Origin: Tilletiopsis washingtonensis
Lineage: Eukaryota; Basidiomycota; Exobasidiomycetes; Entylomatales
Assembly (NCBI RefSeq): GCF_003144115.1
Contig: NW_020312004.1
Location: forward strand, 180,269 to 244,268
Length of the DNA stretch: 64,000 nucleotides
Direction of reading: 5' to 3'
Below are positions 23,897 through 35,485 of this stretch, piece by piece. Position numbers and translations under genes: made by a program. Below the pieces are notes generated by a model. It saw nothing but the letters and a program-made list of their open reading frames with translations, was not told where the DNA came from and did not search any database. The first letter of the stretch is position 1. Each line of letters opens with the position of its first letter.

Positions 23897-24158
23897 GCGT
23901 GTGGGGTGTGCGGGTGTGGTGGTGAGAGCGGGGTCGGCGCCCAGGGCCGAGGAGTGGAGCCGGGCCGGTGGCTGACTACAACAAGGCAGCAGGCGCTTGT
24001 ATTGGCAAGCGTGCGTTTGTAGTCCCCGCGCCGGCAGCGGCTGAATTCGGCGTCGTCGCCGTGCGCACGCGCCTGAGCCTCGTCGTGCTCTGCCAGCGAG
24101 CAGCACGCTCCACTTCCCCTCCCGCACCACCGCCTCTCCCCCGCCTGCGCTGTCCACG
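23897..24158. promoter_or_regulatory. Divergent promoter, DinB-like gene / VMA16
   Basis: The 262 bp between the two start codons must hold both promoters. The 60 bases before the VMA16 start are pyrimidine-rich on the plus strand. No TATA box is evident. Confidence 0.55.
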
Positions 24159-25560
24159 ATGGCCTACCTCGCCTACGGCACGGGCCTCGGCCTCTCGCTG
24201 TCCACGACGCTGGCGCTCTACCTCATCTTCACCGGTGCGTCGCAGCACACGCGCGCCGGTGCCGCCCGTCTGCTGACACTGCCGCACAGGCTCGGGCTCG
24301 GCCTTTGCCATCGGCACGTTCCTCGAGGAGACGAGCCCCTACACGTGGGCCATGATGGGCATCGGCATGTGCATCGGCCTCAGCGTCGTCGGCGCCGGCT
24401 GGTGAGTCTGGCGCAGCGGCAGATGAACGTCTGGGGCTGGGTCCTGGGCTGGCGCAGCTGAGCTGGCGAGGGGGAAGAGACGGAGCACGGGGCAAGCTCA
24501 GCCGGGATGAGCCGGCGCTGCGGGCCGCTCAGCGCGAGCTCGCTTCTTGCGAGCCCGACTCGCCCACTTGCGAGCAGGCGCAGAATGCACGGATGCCGGC
24601 GAGTGCGACAGAGTGAAGGGGCCTTGGCCGCTGCGCTGGCAGTCCGCCTGCTGCGACCAGGCTAGTCATGCCGCATGAGGCACCAGCTTCGCGAGTGCAT
24701 CTACATGTGTAGACGGGGACCTCACTGCTCATCTGGCAGCTTGAGCGGCGTCTGCCTACTGCACTGCCCGGCTGAGCGGCGCTGCGGCTGGAGATCAGCT
24801 GCGCTGCTGCCCCGCCCATTCGGCACGCCAGCTGCGGACAGAAGCATCTCTGCACCCATGCTGACGACTCGCACAGGGGCATCTTCATCACCGGCTCCTC
24901 AATCCTCGGCGCAGGTGTGCGTGCGCCGCGCATCACGACAAAGAACCTGATCTCGTGCGTGTGTGCCTGTGCATGCTGTCTACTGCATGCGCTCACTGCT
25001 GCTCTCGCAGCATCATCTTCTGCGAGGTCGTCGCCATCTACGGCGTCATCATGGCCATTGTCTTCTCCGCCAAGGTGTCGGGCACGCTGACGACGCCCGA
25101 TGGCCTGTACACACCCGACAACTACCTCACCGGCTTCGCGCTCTTCTGGGGCGGCCTCACCGTCGGCTTCTGCAACCTCTTCTGCGGCGCGGCCGTCGGC
25201 GTCACGGGCGCCAACGCGGCTGTCGCCGATGCGGCAGACCCGCAGCTCTTCGTGCGCATCCTGCTCATCGAGGTGTTCAGCAGCATTCTCGGCCTCTTTG
25301 GTGCGTGCTGCTCGCCCACAGCTCGATGCGCGCCTCGTGCTGACTGCTATGCCTTTGCTCGTCCTTCATAGGCTTGATTGGTGCGCCAGAGATGACGCTG
25401 CTTCGGCTCATTTAGTGCCTGCGCTGACCGTTCTCTCCTTCCCTTCGCCCTCAGTTGGTCTCATCATGGTGCGTCGCCCACAACCGTCCAGCCCGCGACT
25501 GCCTCGCTCACTGATTCTTCAATTTACCTGCAGACAAGCAACGCAAAAGCCTTTGCTTGA
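24159..25560 (+). CDS. VMA16: V-type ATPase proteolipid subunit c'' (VMA16)
   Basis: Seven exons: 24159-24234, 24290-24401, 24877-24954, 25011-25300, 25372-25380, 25455-25468 and 25534-25560; 201 residues, close to yeast Vma16 (213). It is one of the rotor-ring proteolipids of the vacuolar proton pump. Membrane helices include the first segment [22 protein letters not shown] with [19 protein letters not shown], and [19 protein letters not shown] with the proton-carrying Glu94; the last helix [18 protein letters not shown] carries Glu176. [19 protein letters not shown] and [20 protein letters not shown] are family signatures. The 9-nt exon 5 adds LI plus split codons so that the end reads [18 protein letters not shown], keeping the last helix at full length. 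Intron 2 (475 nt) is exceptionally long for this window. Confidence 0.92.
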
Positions 25561-26766
25561 TGTCGCCATGGCTGGCCAGCGACTGCCACACGCTGGGCTC
25601 TGGGCAGGGCGCTGGTTCGACAGGAGGATCTTAATGCGATACAGCTGCGAAACGCCTGCTGTCGGTGCGGTGCTTCGGCAAGGGGTGCCTCAGCAAGCAG
25701 ACTCCCTTTGCTTCGCAGAGCCGCTGCGAGCCCTCATCACGCTGCGTGGTCTGCTCAGCGACCGGCGGTGCCGGCACAAGCCAGGCCGCACGCCGAGGCC
25801 GACAGTGCCGACCCCTGACGGCGCTGCGGCGACTTGACGCGCGAGACCGATCCTTAATTGGCTCATGGCCGAGGTACGCCACAAGCAGGTGCAGATTTTG
25901 CGGCAGCACCCGGGTGCCGGCTTCGCTTCGCCCTGAACTCCCGGCCTCTGCCGGCCTGCTGCCTGTGATTTGTTGGGACGAGAGGGTCGAGAGGCCGCAG
26001 CAGCCGGCGGACAGTGCGGCACTGAGCGGCGAGCTCGGCGGCACCGACGAGCGGCACTTGGATGCTCGGCGTGACTCGGGCCCGGTTGCAGCCGGCGGTG
26101 ACGACGTGCGGTGGAGGTAAGGGGGCGTCTGCGAGAAGCGCAGCAGCGCACGATCTCGTTGCGCACCTGCGCCTGGTTGCGGCTTCGATGCTGCACGCAG
26201 CGGTACCTCTCCGGTGGGTGCTAGAAGGAGCACGACGACGGACGGGAGTTTGCGCTAGGCCCTGGAGGGTCGCTCGAGAAGGCTCGCAGCTGTCCTGCAA
26301 GCTGCGCCTTGTCATGGGAGCTGCATCATCTGGGCTGTGCCAGCATCGGGCTCGGAAGATCGTTTCGGCCGCAAGGGCAGCGAGAGAGCGAGGTGCGGCG
26401 ACTTTTGGCTGGGAACGCTGCCTGTGCGTGCGTGCCTGGCGGCTGCCTTGACGGTGACGCGCGACAGGCGAGGGCCGACAGCGAGATGCGCATCTGCAGG
26501 GACGCGGCGGCCGGTTGTGCCGGCGCCGCGCGACACAGGCGGCGTGGCCGACGGCGTGGCGCCGGCACCGCATGCGTGCCTCGGCTCATCTGTGCGGCTT
26601 CGAGCCGGGCGCGAAGCAAGCAAGCGGCGGCGGCTCTTGGCTTGGGCCATCCTCACCACCACATCCTTCGCAGCCCTCGCACCCCTCGCACCACCGCATA
26701 CCCGCACAGCGCAGCGCAGCCTCCTCGCCGCACGCGTGTCCCTGCGACGCGCGCATTCCCTGCCGC
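25561..26766. other. Intergenic region, no gene recognised
   Basis: 1.2 kb upstream of the Zn2Cys6 regulator. Frames on both strands are short or compositionally biased. From about 26690 on, the sequence looks like a leader (C/A/T-rich). Long upstream regions are common for regulators of transcription. Confidence 0.5.
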
Positions 26767-29700
26767 ATGGACCGTCCCGCACACCCGCGCAGCGACGGCG
26801 GCAGCAGCACGCCCGGCATGGCGCCGCCGCTGCCCTACTACAACGCCCCGCTCGGCGCCGGCCTGGGCGCCAGCGGCGCCGACATGTACGGCGCCGCACA
26901 CCTCGCCGCGCCGCCGCGCGCGCCGTACCAGCTGCCGCACCCGGCGCACCGCCCGCCGCCCGCCGCCGCCGCGCCCTTCGCCGCCTACCAGCCCATCACG
27001 CCCGAGTCCGGCCTCGACTCGCCCGGCCCGTCGCACGGCGGCGAGCCCGGCTCGCGCCCCTCGTCGCCGCCGCCGGCCAAGCGCGCACGCAAGAAGACGC
27101 GCACCGGCGAGTCGGGCGCGTCGGACAGCGCTGACGCCGACGAGGCGCCGGCGACGGCGGAGAGCAAGGAAGCCAAGCATGGGCCACGCGTCGGCAAGGC
27201 ATGCTTGCCGTGTAGCTCGAAGAAGCGGCGCTGCGACGGAGGTGAGTCAGAGGTGCAGCATTCGCCGTGTCGCGGCTTTGCTTCTGGTCTGACCGCGGTC
27301 GCACACAGGCCGGCCCGAGTGCAAGGTGTGCCTCGTGCTGGGCACGCAGTGCTCCTACAACGCGTCGGGCCTGAAGCGCGGCCCGCCCAAGGGCTTCCGC
27401 TCGACGCCCAAGGAGTCGGCCAAGGCCAAGATCATGCGCACGCTCGAGACGACGATCCGCGACCTGGCGACACATCTGGGCCCCGAGGCGGCAGCCACCG
27501 AGCTGGCGCGCATCAGCAACGAGCGTGGCGTCACCGTCAGCATGCCCGAGAGCGGCGACGCCAAGGAGGGCCTGGCTGGCTCCTCGCGCCAGCGCTCGCT
27601 GGAGGGCGATGAGGACCGTGATGGTGACTTCCTCGGCATCAACGAGAAGGGCGAGGTCAGCCATCGCGGCTCCAGCTCAGGCATCCAGCTGTTGCACCGC
27701 CAGCAGTCCAGCGTCCACTCGCCGCTCGGCCAGCATGCCAGCACCGACGCCGGCACGTCGGGCGAGGAGAAGCGGACAGTCGTGACGCCGGCGGTGCTGC
27801 CACTGCCGCTGATCCGCCCGGCGCATCAGAGTGATGAGGCGGGCGCAGGGGAGGGAGAGAAGTTCACCCTGTCGTCCGAGCTGCCGCTCTCCAACGGCGC
27901 CCAGGCACATCGCGACCACATCCTCAACACGCTCTCGCCGCAGGGCACGCCTCGCACGCGTGACCGGACGCTGGACGGACATGCGCCGTCGCCGCTCAAG
28001 GCTTCGGCCGACCTCGACGACGATGCCGAGGCCACAGCGCTGCGCTCTAGCCTCATGGCCGTGCGTCGGCAAAGTCTCGCCATTGCCGAGCCGATACTCG
28101 AGACGCCGGCGGTGAGCGAGGCCGCCAACGCGCGTCTGTGGCGCTTCTACTGGTCAGGCTTCCACCCCTTCTGGCCGATTCTCTTCAAGCCTGCGCTCGA
28201 TGAGATTCCAGTCGCGGAGCTGCCCGACCGGCTTGACGGTGTGTTGCTGTACGCCGTGTACGCCATCGCCGCGTGCGTCGGAGCGCCGCCCGCCTCAGGC
28301 TCGTCGACGCTCCAGACAGCCCTGGACCCGGCGCTGGCCGACGAGCTGGGCGAGAGCATCGGCGAGATCTTTGCGCGCCGCTCCGAGCAGCACCTCTATG
28401 CTTCTCGTCTGCGCCCGTGCGTCTCGACGATCCAGGCTGCCTTCCTGCTCGCGCTATACCACCACGGCCAGGGCGACCTCTCGCGTGCCTGGACCTTCTC
28501 GAGCCTGTCGCAGTCCCTCTCGATGGACCTCGGCTTCCACCGCTGGCCCATCCACCGTCTCGACCTGCTCTCGCACTCGACGGAGCGTGAGACGCGCGTC
28601 CGCCTCATCCACCACGTGCGCATCCTCGGCACGCTTCTCTCGGCAGAGATGGGCCGCCCGGTGCTCATGCACGCCAAGGACTGCGACGTGCCGCTGCTCT
28701 CCGAGAAGGAGAAGGATGAGTTCGAGCTTTGGGACGACCAGGTTGAGATGCAGCCGGGCGGCGCGCCTCCGCCGTCGGCCAACGGCAAGCCGCGCTACCT
28801 GCACGCGCCCTCGACGCTCAACGAAGGCGTACGCCTCTTCAACATCATCGAGAGCATCCTGAGCTCCGTGCACTCCTTCCGGCGCAAGGCCGCGCTGCGC
28901 AAGCAGGGCAATGCCAAGACGGTGCTGGCCGACCTCGACCGGCAGCTCAGCAAGTGGAAGGAGGACCTGCCGACGCATCTGCGCTTCGAGGGACCCGACA
29001 ACTCCGGCGAGGGCGGCCCGCTGCCGTCATTCTTTGCGCTCAATGTCTGGTAAGTGCTGCGCCGCTATAGCTTAGAAACCCCGCTTACTTGAGGCCCTGT
29101 GCAGGTACTACAACGCTATTCTCCTGCTGCACCGCCCCTTCATCCCGCAGGACGAGGGCGCCAAGCTGTCTGAGGTGCTCTCAAACGACAGTCACCGCAA
29201 GTGCACCGCCGCAGCGAACAAGCTCTGCGATCTGCTGGAGCCCACGTCCGTCGACGTCGACCGCCTCTCCGGCGACCTCGGCTACTGTCTCTTCTCTGCA
29301 AGCCTCCTGTTCCTCTTCAACGCCAGCCTCTCCGACAAGGACATCTCCGATGACGCTAAGCGGCGCTTCCTGCTGTGCCGCCAGTGGCTCAAGAAGCTCA
29401 GCGCACGCTGGCCGGCCGCGTCTGCGCACAAGCAGCTGCTGGACGGCGTCGCAATGGTCGGCGAGGGCTTCATGGGCGGCCGCGAGGACGCGAGCGGCGC
29501 ACCCCACGCCAAGGAGGGCCGCGCCGGCACGCGCGCGCAGAAGAAGGGCAAGAAGGGCCAGCAGAAGCCGCGTGCAAACGAGCAAGCTGCCGAAGGCGAC
29601 AATGCTGCCCACGGCACGGCTCAGGACGTCTCTCCCTCGGCACACGGCAAGGCGGATCGCCGTGGCTGGGAGCAGCCGTCGAGCGCCATGAAGTCGTGGG

Positions 29701-30748
29701 AGCTGTCCAACGAGCGCGGCGGCACCACTGACGGCTCGTACGCGGCATCTACGACGTCGGCCTCGACGGAGGCCTCGCCGGACACCCAGCATGCGTTCCG
29801 GGCGCGTGCGCCGCCCCTGCTGATGAACGAGGACGTCAACATGATGGCGCCGGAGCAGGTGCAGCAGCTGGCGAGCCAGCAGCAGGGTGCACGAGCGCTC
29901 AACAATCAGCCGCGCCCGGGCTTTGGCGTGCCGCCGGCGATGCAGATGCAGCAGCAGCAGCCGCAGATGCAGTATCAGGCGCAGCAGCAGATGCCGCAGC
30001 AGTCGGGCTTCGGCGGCTTCCCGACCTCGGCGGAGCAGCAGCGGCAGCTCGTTGAGTACCTGCAGAGCAGCTCTGCGTACGGCGGCGCCTCGGCGCCCGA
30101 GGGCTTCTACAGCCACGCGCCCAGTCTCTTCGGTAAGTCGCCCTGCATCGAGCTCGCCACTCGGCCCCTTGCTCAGTAGCCTTGCCAACAGATGCCGAGT
30201 CCGTCTTCTGGAACGAGACTGCCGGCCGGCGCGACGATGGCGGAGTGGCTGCTGCGCTCGGTATGCAGCAACGCGGCTACCCGGTGTCGGAGCCGCCGAC
30301 GGGCCTTGCCATGCTTGCGCACGTCACGGCCGGCTCGTCAGGCCAGGCGCAGAGCCTGACGCCGCAGCAGCAACAGCAGGCGCAGCACCAGCAGCAGCTC
30401 TCCTCGGCGGCTGCACAGTACTTCCAGCAGCACTCGAGCTTCAGCGGTGGTGCTGCGGAGCAGCCGGCGCCGGCGCAACAGAATCTGCGCGCCCCGCCGC
30501 ACAACCCTGCCTCGGTGTCGCCGTTTGGCTTCCAGCTCGACCCCTCGCAGCCGACGTGGAGCGACGTCATGTCGATGTGCGTACGGCCTTCTGGCATGGA
30601 GTGCTGTGCTATGGTGCTGACTCTCTCTGCTCGCAGGCTGCAGCTGCCACCTGCCTTCAGTGGCGACGGCCGCGAGTCCGCTGCGGCGCCGCTACAGCAG
30701 CAGCCGCGCGGCGACGAGCGTCCCTCGAGCGTCCAGCCGTCCTCCTGA
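26767..30748 (+). CDS. Zn2Cys6 transcription factor with fungal-specific middle homology domain
   Basis: Exons 26767-27241, 27309-29049, 29105-30132, 30192-30576 and 30637-30748; 1246 residues. The binuclear zinc cluster is complete with spacing C-x2-C-x6-C-x6-C-x2-C-x6-C (Cys146, 149, 156, 163, 166, 173), split by the first intron, and followed by KRGPPKGFR, a linker seen in regulators of the carbon-catabolism type. Just before it is a basic stretch (AKRARKKTRTG). The fungal_trans domain covers about residues 430-760: LWRFYWSGFHPFWPILF, LLYAVYAIAACVG, FLLALYHHGQGDLSRAW, LDLSHSTERETR-like helices and NVWYYNAILLLHRPFIPQ. The C-terminal 350 residues are rich in Gln and Ser, as in activation domains. 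It is expected in the nucleus; target genes cannot be inferred. Confidence 0.93.
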
Positions 30749-31487
30749 GTTCGCGCTCGAGGTGCGAGCTCTTGCCTCAACGTCCCACGTCCCTGGATCT
30801 CGCCGCCTGTCGATGCTCTGCACGCCGTCGCACCCGCCTCGGCGTCCCACGATGCGTCTCGCCTCTTGCCGCTTGCCCCGCATCCCGTGCGCGCCGCTCG
30901 CGTGACCTGCCCTGCCCGCACCGCCGTGTCCCGCTTGCCTCGCCTCTGTCCCGGCGCTGCGTGTGGCCATGCCCGCGCGGTCGCCCCACCCCCTGTAACG
31001 TACCTCTGTCCCCATGTTCTCGCTGCCCGCACCCTTCCCTATGCTCTGCATGCCTGCACCCTGCGATACACCCGGTCTAATGAAGCCATGCACCCCGCCA
31101 GCCGAAGAGCGATGCCGCAGCGAGGCACCACGCGGCGCATTCGCCGACGCCGGGCATCTCGGCCGCGGCGCGATGCCGTGAGCCGACAGCGCACCTGCAG
31201 CCCTCGCATGGCCGATAGCGAGCAGGTATGGCCGCAGCGACAGCGGACATGTGCGCCAAGGGTCTGCACCTGGATGCTGCACGCGGCGGCCGTACATCGG
31301 CCATTCAGCAAAGTCAGAGTGCCGAGCAGCTGCCGTGCTGGCAGAGGAGGGGCACCGGCCGAGGCGGCCGGGCCGGCCGGCGGCGGCGGCGCACGGACGT
31401 CGACCCTTGACAAGCTGCTGTCCTGCATGCGGCTGCTGACGCGCTCAGCCTGCTTCTCTCCTCCCATCCACATCCTCCTCGGCCGCC
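30749..31487. other. Intergenic region, no gene recognised
   Basis: 740 bp between the regulator and the carboxypeptidase gene. It contains a C/T-rich stretch (about 30800-31040) that is probably the 3' UTR of the regulator, and a purine/pyrimidine-mixed part without features. A pyrimidine-rich leader directly precedes the next ATG. Confidence 0.5.
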
Positions 31488-33831
31488 ATGAAGCTCGCTC
31501 GCTGCGCCGCCCTGCTCTCCCTCGCCGCCTCGGCGCTGGCGCTCCAGCTGCCGCTGTACGCCGATGGCGCAGCCGCCGCCGCAGCTGCCGCCTTCGACGC
31601 CGTCGACAGTGCCTCATCCGGCGCTGCCGGCCCGCAGCGCATCGAGCTGCCGCGTGCGCAGGCTGCCTCGGCCGGCGCCGCCAGCACCGAGGAGCTCATT
31701 GCGCGCCACCGCGCCGACTTCACCGTGCTCACGCATGAGGAGTTCCCCGAGATGTCGGTGCGCATCAAGCGCATCAACGCGCCGGCCGCGCCCAGCGGTG
31801 AGTCACGCCGAGAGCCATGGGTGCGCCGCCCGCACAGCGTCTCATGCCATGCTCCACAGCCAAGGGCAAGGACGACAGCAGCGACCCAGACGCCTTCTGT
31901 GATCCGAGCGTGACCAGCTGGAGCGGCTGTGAGTACAGCGACACGTGCGCGGCAGCGCGCGCGGTGCTGAGGCAGCTGCACAGACATCGACTCGATCGAC
32001 GGCAAGTCGCTCTTCTTCACATTTTTCGAGTCGCGCAGCAACCCTTCGAAGGACCCGGTGAGCAGCACCGCACGATTTATGGCTTGCCGCATGCTCACCG
32101 TCCCTTAGCTGCTGCTCTGGACCAACGGTGGACCCGGCTGTTCGAGTGCGATCGGCCTCTTCATGGAGCTGGGCCCGTGCCGCGTCAAGGACGACGGCGG
32201 GCGCGGCCGCCGCGTCGAGGGGCCGCCGATCAACGGCACGACGTACAACGCGTACTCGTGGAACAGCCGCATGAACACCCTCTTCATCGACCAGCCCATC
32301 GGCGTCGGCTACTCGTACTCGCGCTACGGCACGCACACGTACGACGCCGACCAGGGCGCGGCGGACGTGTACAAGTTCCTGCGCATCTTCCTCGGTGCCT
32401 TTGAGCGCTTCGCGAGCAACGAGCTGATCCTCTCCGGCGAGTCGTACGGCGGGTGAGTGCCGCGTGTGTGCACGCCTGCGCAAGGCCACTGCTCATCTCC
32501 TCGCTGCACAGACGCTACATCCCGCGCTACGCAGCAGAAATTGCGGACCGCAACTTTGAGCTCACCACAAAGGCGGCCAAGGAGGGCAAGAAGCCCGACG
32601 CGAGCAAGCTGCTGAACCTGAAGCGCATCGCCGTCGGCAATGGCCTCACGGACATTACCGTGCAGACCACGTCGTACTACGACTTTACCTGCACGCAGGC
32701 CGGCCTGAGTGAGTCCCGCCTATCAGCCGCCTACTCGTGACGATGTCTTGCTCACGCCACGCCAAAGACCCGCTGTACCTGGACATCTCGACGTGCAAGG
32801 AGATGAAGGTGTGGAAGAAGCGCTGCGAGAAGATGATGCAGAAGGTGGTGCGTCTTGCCGCCGCTTGCTTCGAGGCTTCCTCTCGCTCACCCCAGCGCAG
32901 TGCCGCGAGAGCTTCGACCGCTCGCTCTGCGCAGCGGCAGTCAACACCTGCACGGACCAGATCGGCGGACCTTACGCCGAGACTGGACGCAACCCTTACA
33001 ACGTGCAGGGTGAGTCTGCAGCGAGCCGCCGGCACGCATTCGTCCTGACCCCGCCTCTCCAGACGACTGCAAGGCCGGCCTCAGCCCCAAGTATGTCGCT
33101 TCATGAATTGCGATGCGAGAGGGATGCGGCGCTGACATCTGCGCACAGCCTCTGCTACGACCTCACGGCCGACATTGCCGCCTACCTGAACCGCAAGGAC
33201 GTGCGCGAGCTTCTTGGCGCCGCGCCCGAGGCAGGAGACTTCCAGACGTGCAACATGGATGTGCGTGCCGCATCGCAAGCTTGCTCCTGCGCTGCTCTGA
33301 CACCCCTCACAGGTCGCGGCTGGCTTTGACCGGGCCGGCGACACGCTCGTCGACAACTCCGACTACGTTGCCGGCCTGCTCGAGCGAGGTGCGCGACCCT
33401 CTGCTCGATACGCTCGGGCCAATCTGACTCTCCTCTGCCAGGCATCACCGCGCTGTTCTACGTCGGCACGCGCGACTGGATCTGCAACTGGCTCGGCAAC
33501 AAGCAGTGGATCGATGCCATGGAGTTTGCGGGCGCCAAGGCGTTCAAGCAGGCGAAGAACTACGTGCGTGCCGCGGACTGGCGATCCTCTTCCGCGCGCT
33601 GACTGATCGTGCCATCTCGCAGCGCTGGCTCGTCGACGGCAAGGAGGCAGGCGAGACGCAGCGCGGCGGCGGCCTTACGTGGGCCACCATCTTTGGCGCT
33701 GGCCACATGGTGAGTTGTCGAGAAGGGCACGTCAAGAGCATCGCTGACAGCAGCTGGCGCAGGTCCCATACGACCAGCCCAAGAACTCGCTCGAGATGAT
33801 GAACCGCTGGCTCGACGGCGAGGCGCTGTAG
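31488..33831 (+). CDS. Secreted or vacuolar serine carboxypeptidase, family S10 (CPY-like)
   Basis: Thirteen exons: 31488-31797, 31860-31928, 31984-32057, 32109-32452, 32512-32708, 32768-32847, 32901-33009, 33063-33090, 33149-33260, 33313-33388, 33442-33563, 33623-33709 and 33763-33831; 558 residues. A signal peptide (KLARCAALLSLAASALAL) is followed by a pro-region to about residue 110. Mature blocks are SWSGYIDSIDGKSLFFTFFE, the oxyanion-hole region WTNGGPGCSSAIG, the nucleophile motif GESYGG (Ser263), YVGTRDWICNWLGNK (Asp478) and GAGHMVPYDQPKN (His535), so the triad is complete. Many Cys suggest disulphides. The enzyme removes C-terminal residues from peptides in the vacuole or outside the cell. 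The exon 6 end is uncertain by one codon (donor at 32845 or 32848). AT-rich 33871-33880 may be the 3'-end signal. Confidence 0.92.
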
Positions 33832-33957
33832 ACGCACGCGCACCTGCCTCGCATCACAAGAGCGTCCGTGTAGTATATATGCATTGCTCAATGTGGTCTG
33901 AGTCTGGCACTGCGCTGCAGCTCGCAGACGTTCCCTGAGCCCTCTGATGTCACTGGT

Positions 33958-35485
33958 TCAGCAGCTCGTCTTCCAATCAAAGTCGAACTTCGGGCGGAGC
34001 TGGGAGTCGAGCACGCCCCAGCCGGGCAGGCCGTTGTCGGAGTAGATGTGCGCGAACTGGGCAAGCGGTGTCAGTCGGCACGCTCGGCTCCTGACGCAAG
34101 TAGGACTCACCCAGCCGACGCCGCCCTGAGGGCCGGCCTTGAAGAAGGCGCACTGCGAGTCGAGCAGCTCAAAGTAGTTCTTCATCTGCGTCACGCTGGC
34201 GATGGCGTCCTTGCTGTTGGCCTTCCAGACGTCGTCTGCACGGGCCACGAGTGCGTCAGCGTCGCGGCACCCTCGGCAGTGGCGCAGATCCGCTCGACTC
34301 ACCGTTGGACGGCCAGCCCGTCTGCGTAAAGTAGATCTTCTTGCCCTTGCCCTTGGCGATCAGGTAGTTGTAGTTCCACATGATGGCGTTCCAGCTCTTC
34401 TTGGCCTGCGCAACGAGGGGTCAGTCTTTGCAGGCAAGGTACAGCGCGCTGCGGCTCACCGTCGATGCGGCACCGTCGAAGAAGGGCAGGATGTTGCCCT
34501 GGATGACCGACTGTGCGAGGAGGCAAGGTGAGCTCGTGCCAGGTGCAACGCATCGCTCGGTACGCACAACTGTATCAAAGACGCGCGGCGCATCGCCGTG
34601 GATCGTGTAGCCGTAGGGCATCTCGCTCGTTGTGATCTGCATCTTCTCCTTGCCGGTGTACGGAGCCAGCTGCTTGCGTACGTCGACGATGGTGGCTGCC
34701 AGGTCATTTGCGCCGATAGCCCAGTCGAAGAGCGGCTCGGAGCCGATGGTGACACTGCGCACGACATACGGCGCCTTGGGGTTGCGCTTGATCGTCGCGA
34801 CGAGCTTGTTGATGCGCGTCTTGTACAGCGTCGTGCTGCCGTCGAAGCCGAACCAGACGAGCGGCATGATGCCGACTGTCGAGCAGCAGGTCAGCATGAG
34901 ACAGCTTCATGCGCGTCACGTACAGCACTTACTGCCAGCCGACCACGCGGCATTGATGAGATCGTCGTTGAAGCCGGCACGGTCGCATGCCGAGTAGAGG
35001 CGCACGTAGCGAGCATTGAAGTCTTTGCGCTGCCGCGTGAAGTCACGCACGAGGTCGGAGGCAGATGGGCAGCTTGACGTGTCGTAGCTGAAGCCCATGA
35101 AGGCATACTCGTCCTGCTTCGAGCACCACCAGCCGTCAAGCGAGGCAGGCACGTCTCCGGGCATCTTGAAGTCCAGCGCCGGGAAGCACGAGCTCGGCGG
35201 CGCAGGCGCAGGCGGCGTCAGGGTGGCGGTCGGTGCCGCACTGCTCATCGTGGAGGTGGCCGAGGAGGCGCAGCGCTTCTGCTTGCGGCCTCTGCGCTTG
35301 TGAGGCAGCGCAGAGGCACCGGAGCGGCTGAGCAGGCGCGATGGCAAGATCGCCTCGAGTCCGGAGCGAGCGCCGATGTGCGCCAGCTCGCCGTGCAGCG
35401 ATGAGTCGCGGACGGGCGTGGCTGTGGCGCCCATGCTGACCAGCAGCATGGACACTAGCATGACGAAGGGCGTGGAGAGCTGCAT
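33958..35485 (-). CDS. GH17 family cell-wall glucanase-like protein with atypical nucleophile position
   Basis: Minus-strand exons 35485-34933, 34875-34568, 34510-34460, 34405-34303, 34235-34111 and 34056-33958; 412 residues. A signal peptide (MQLSTPFVMLVSMLLVSMGATA) is followed by a Ser/Thr/Pro-rich linker and a (beta/alpha)8 barrel of the BGL2/SCW type: KMPGDVPASLDGWWCSKQ, FMGFSYDTSSC, RYVRLYSACDRAGF, GIMPLVWFGFDG, VTIGSEPLF (Glu231, expected acid/base), SEMPYGY and IYFTQTGWPSN. In GH17 the last block normally reads ETGWPS with Glu as nucleophile; here it is Gln332. Location is probably cell wall or secreted. The start at 35485 gives a clean signal peptide; an upstream in-frame ATG at 35686 does not. 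Tail-to-tail with the carboxypeptidase gene. Confidence 0.85.
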
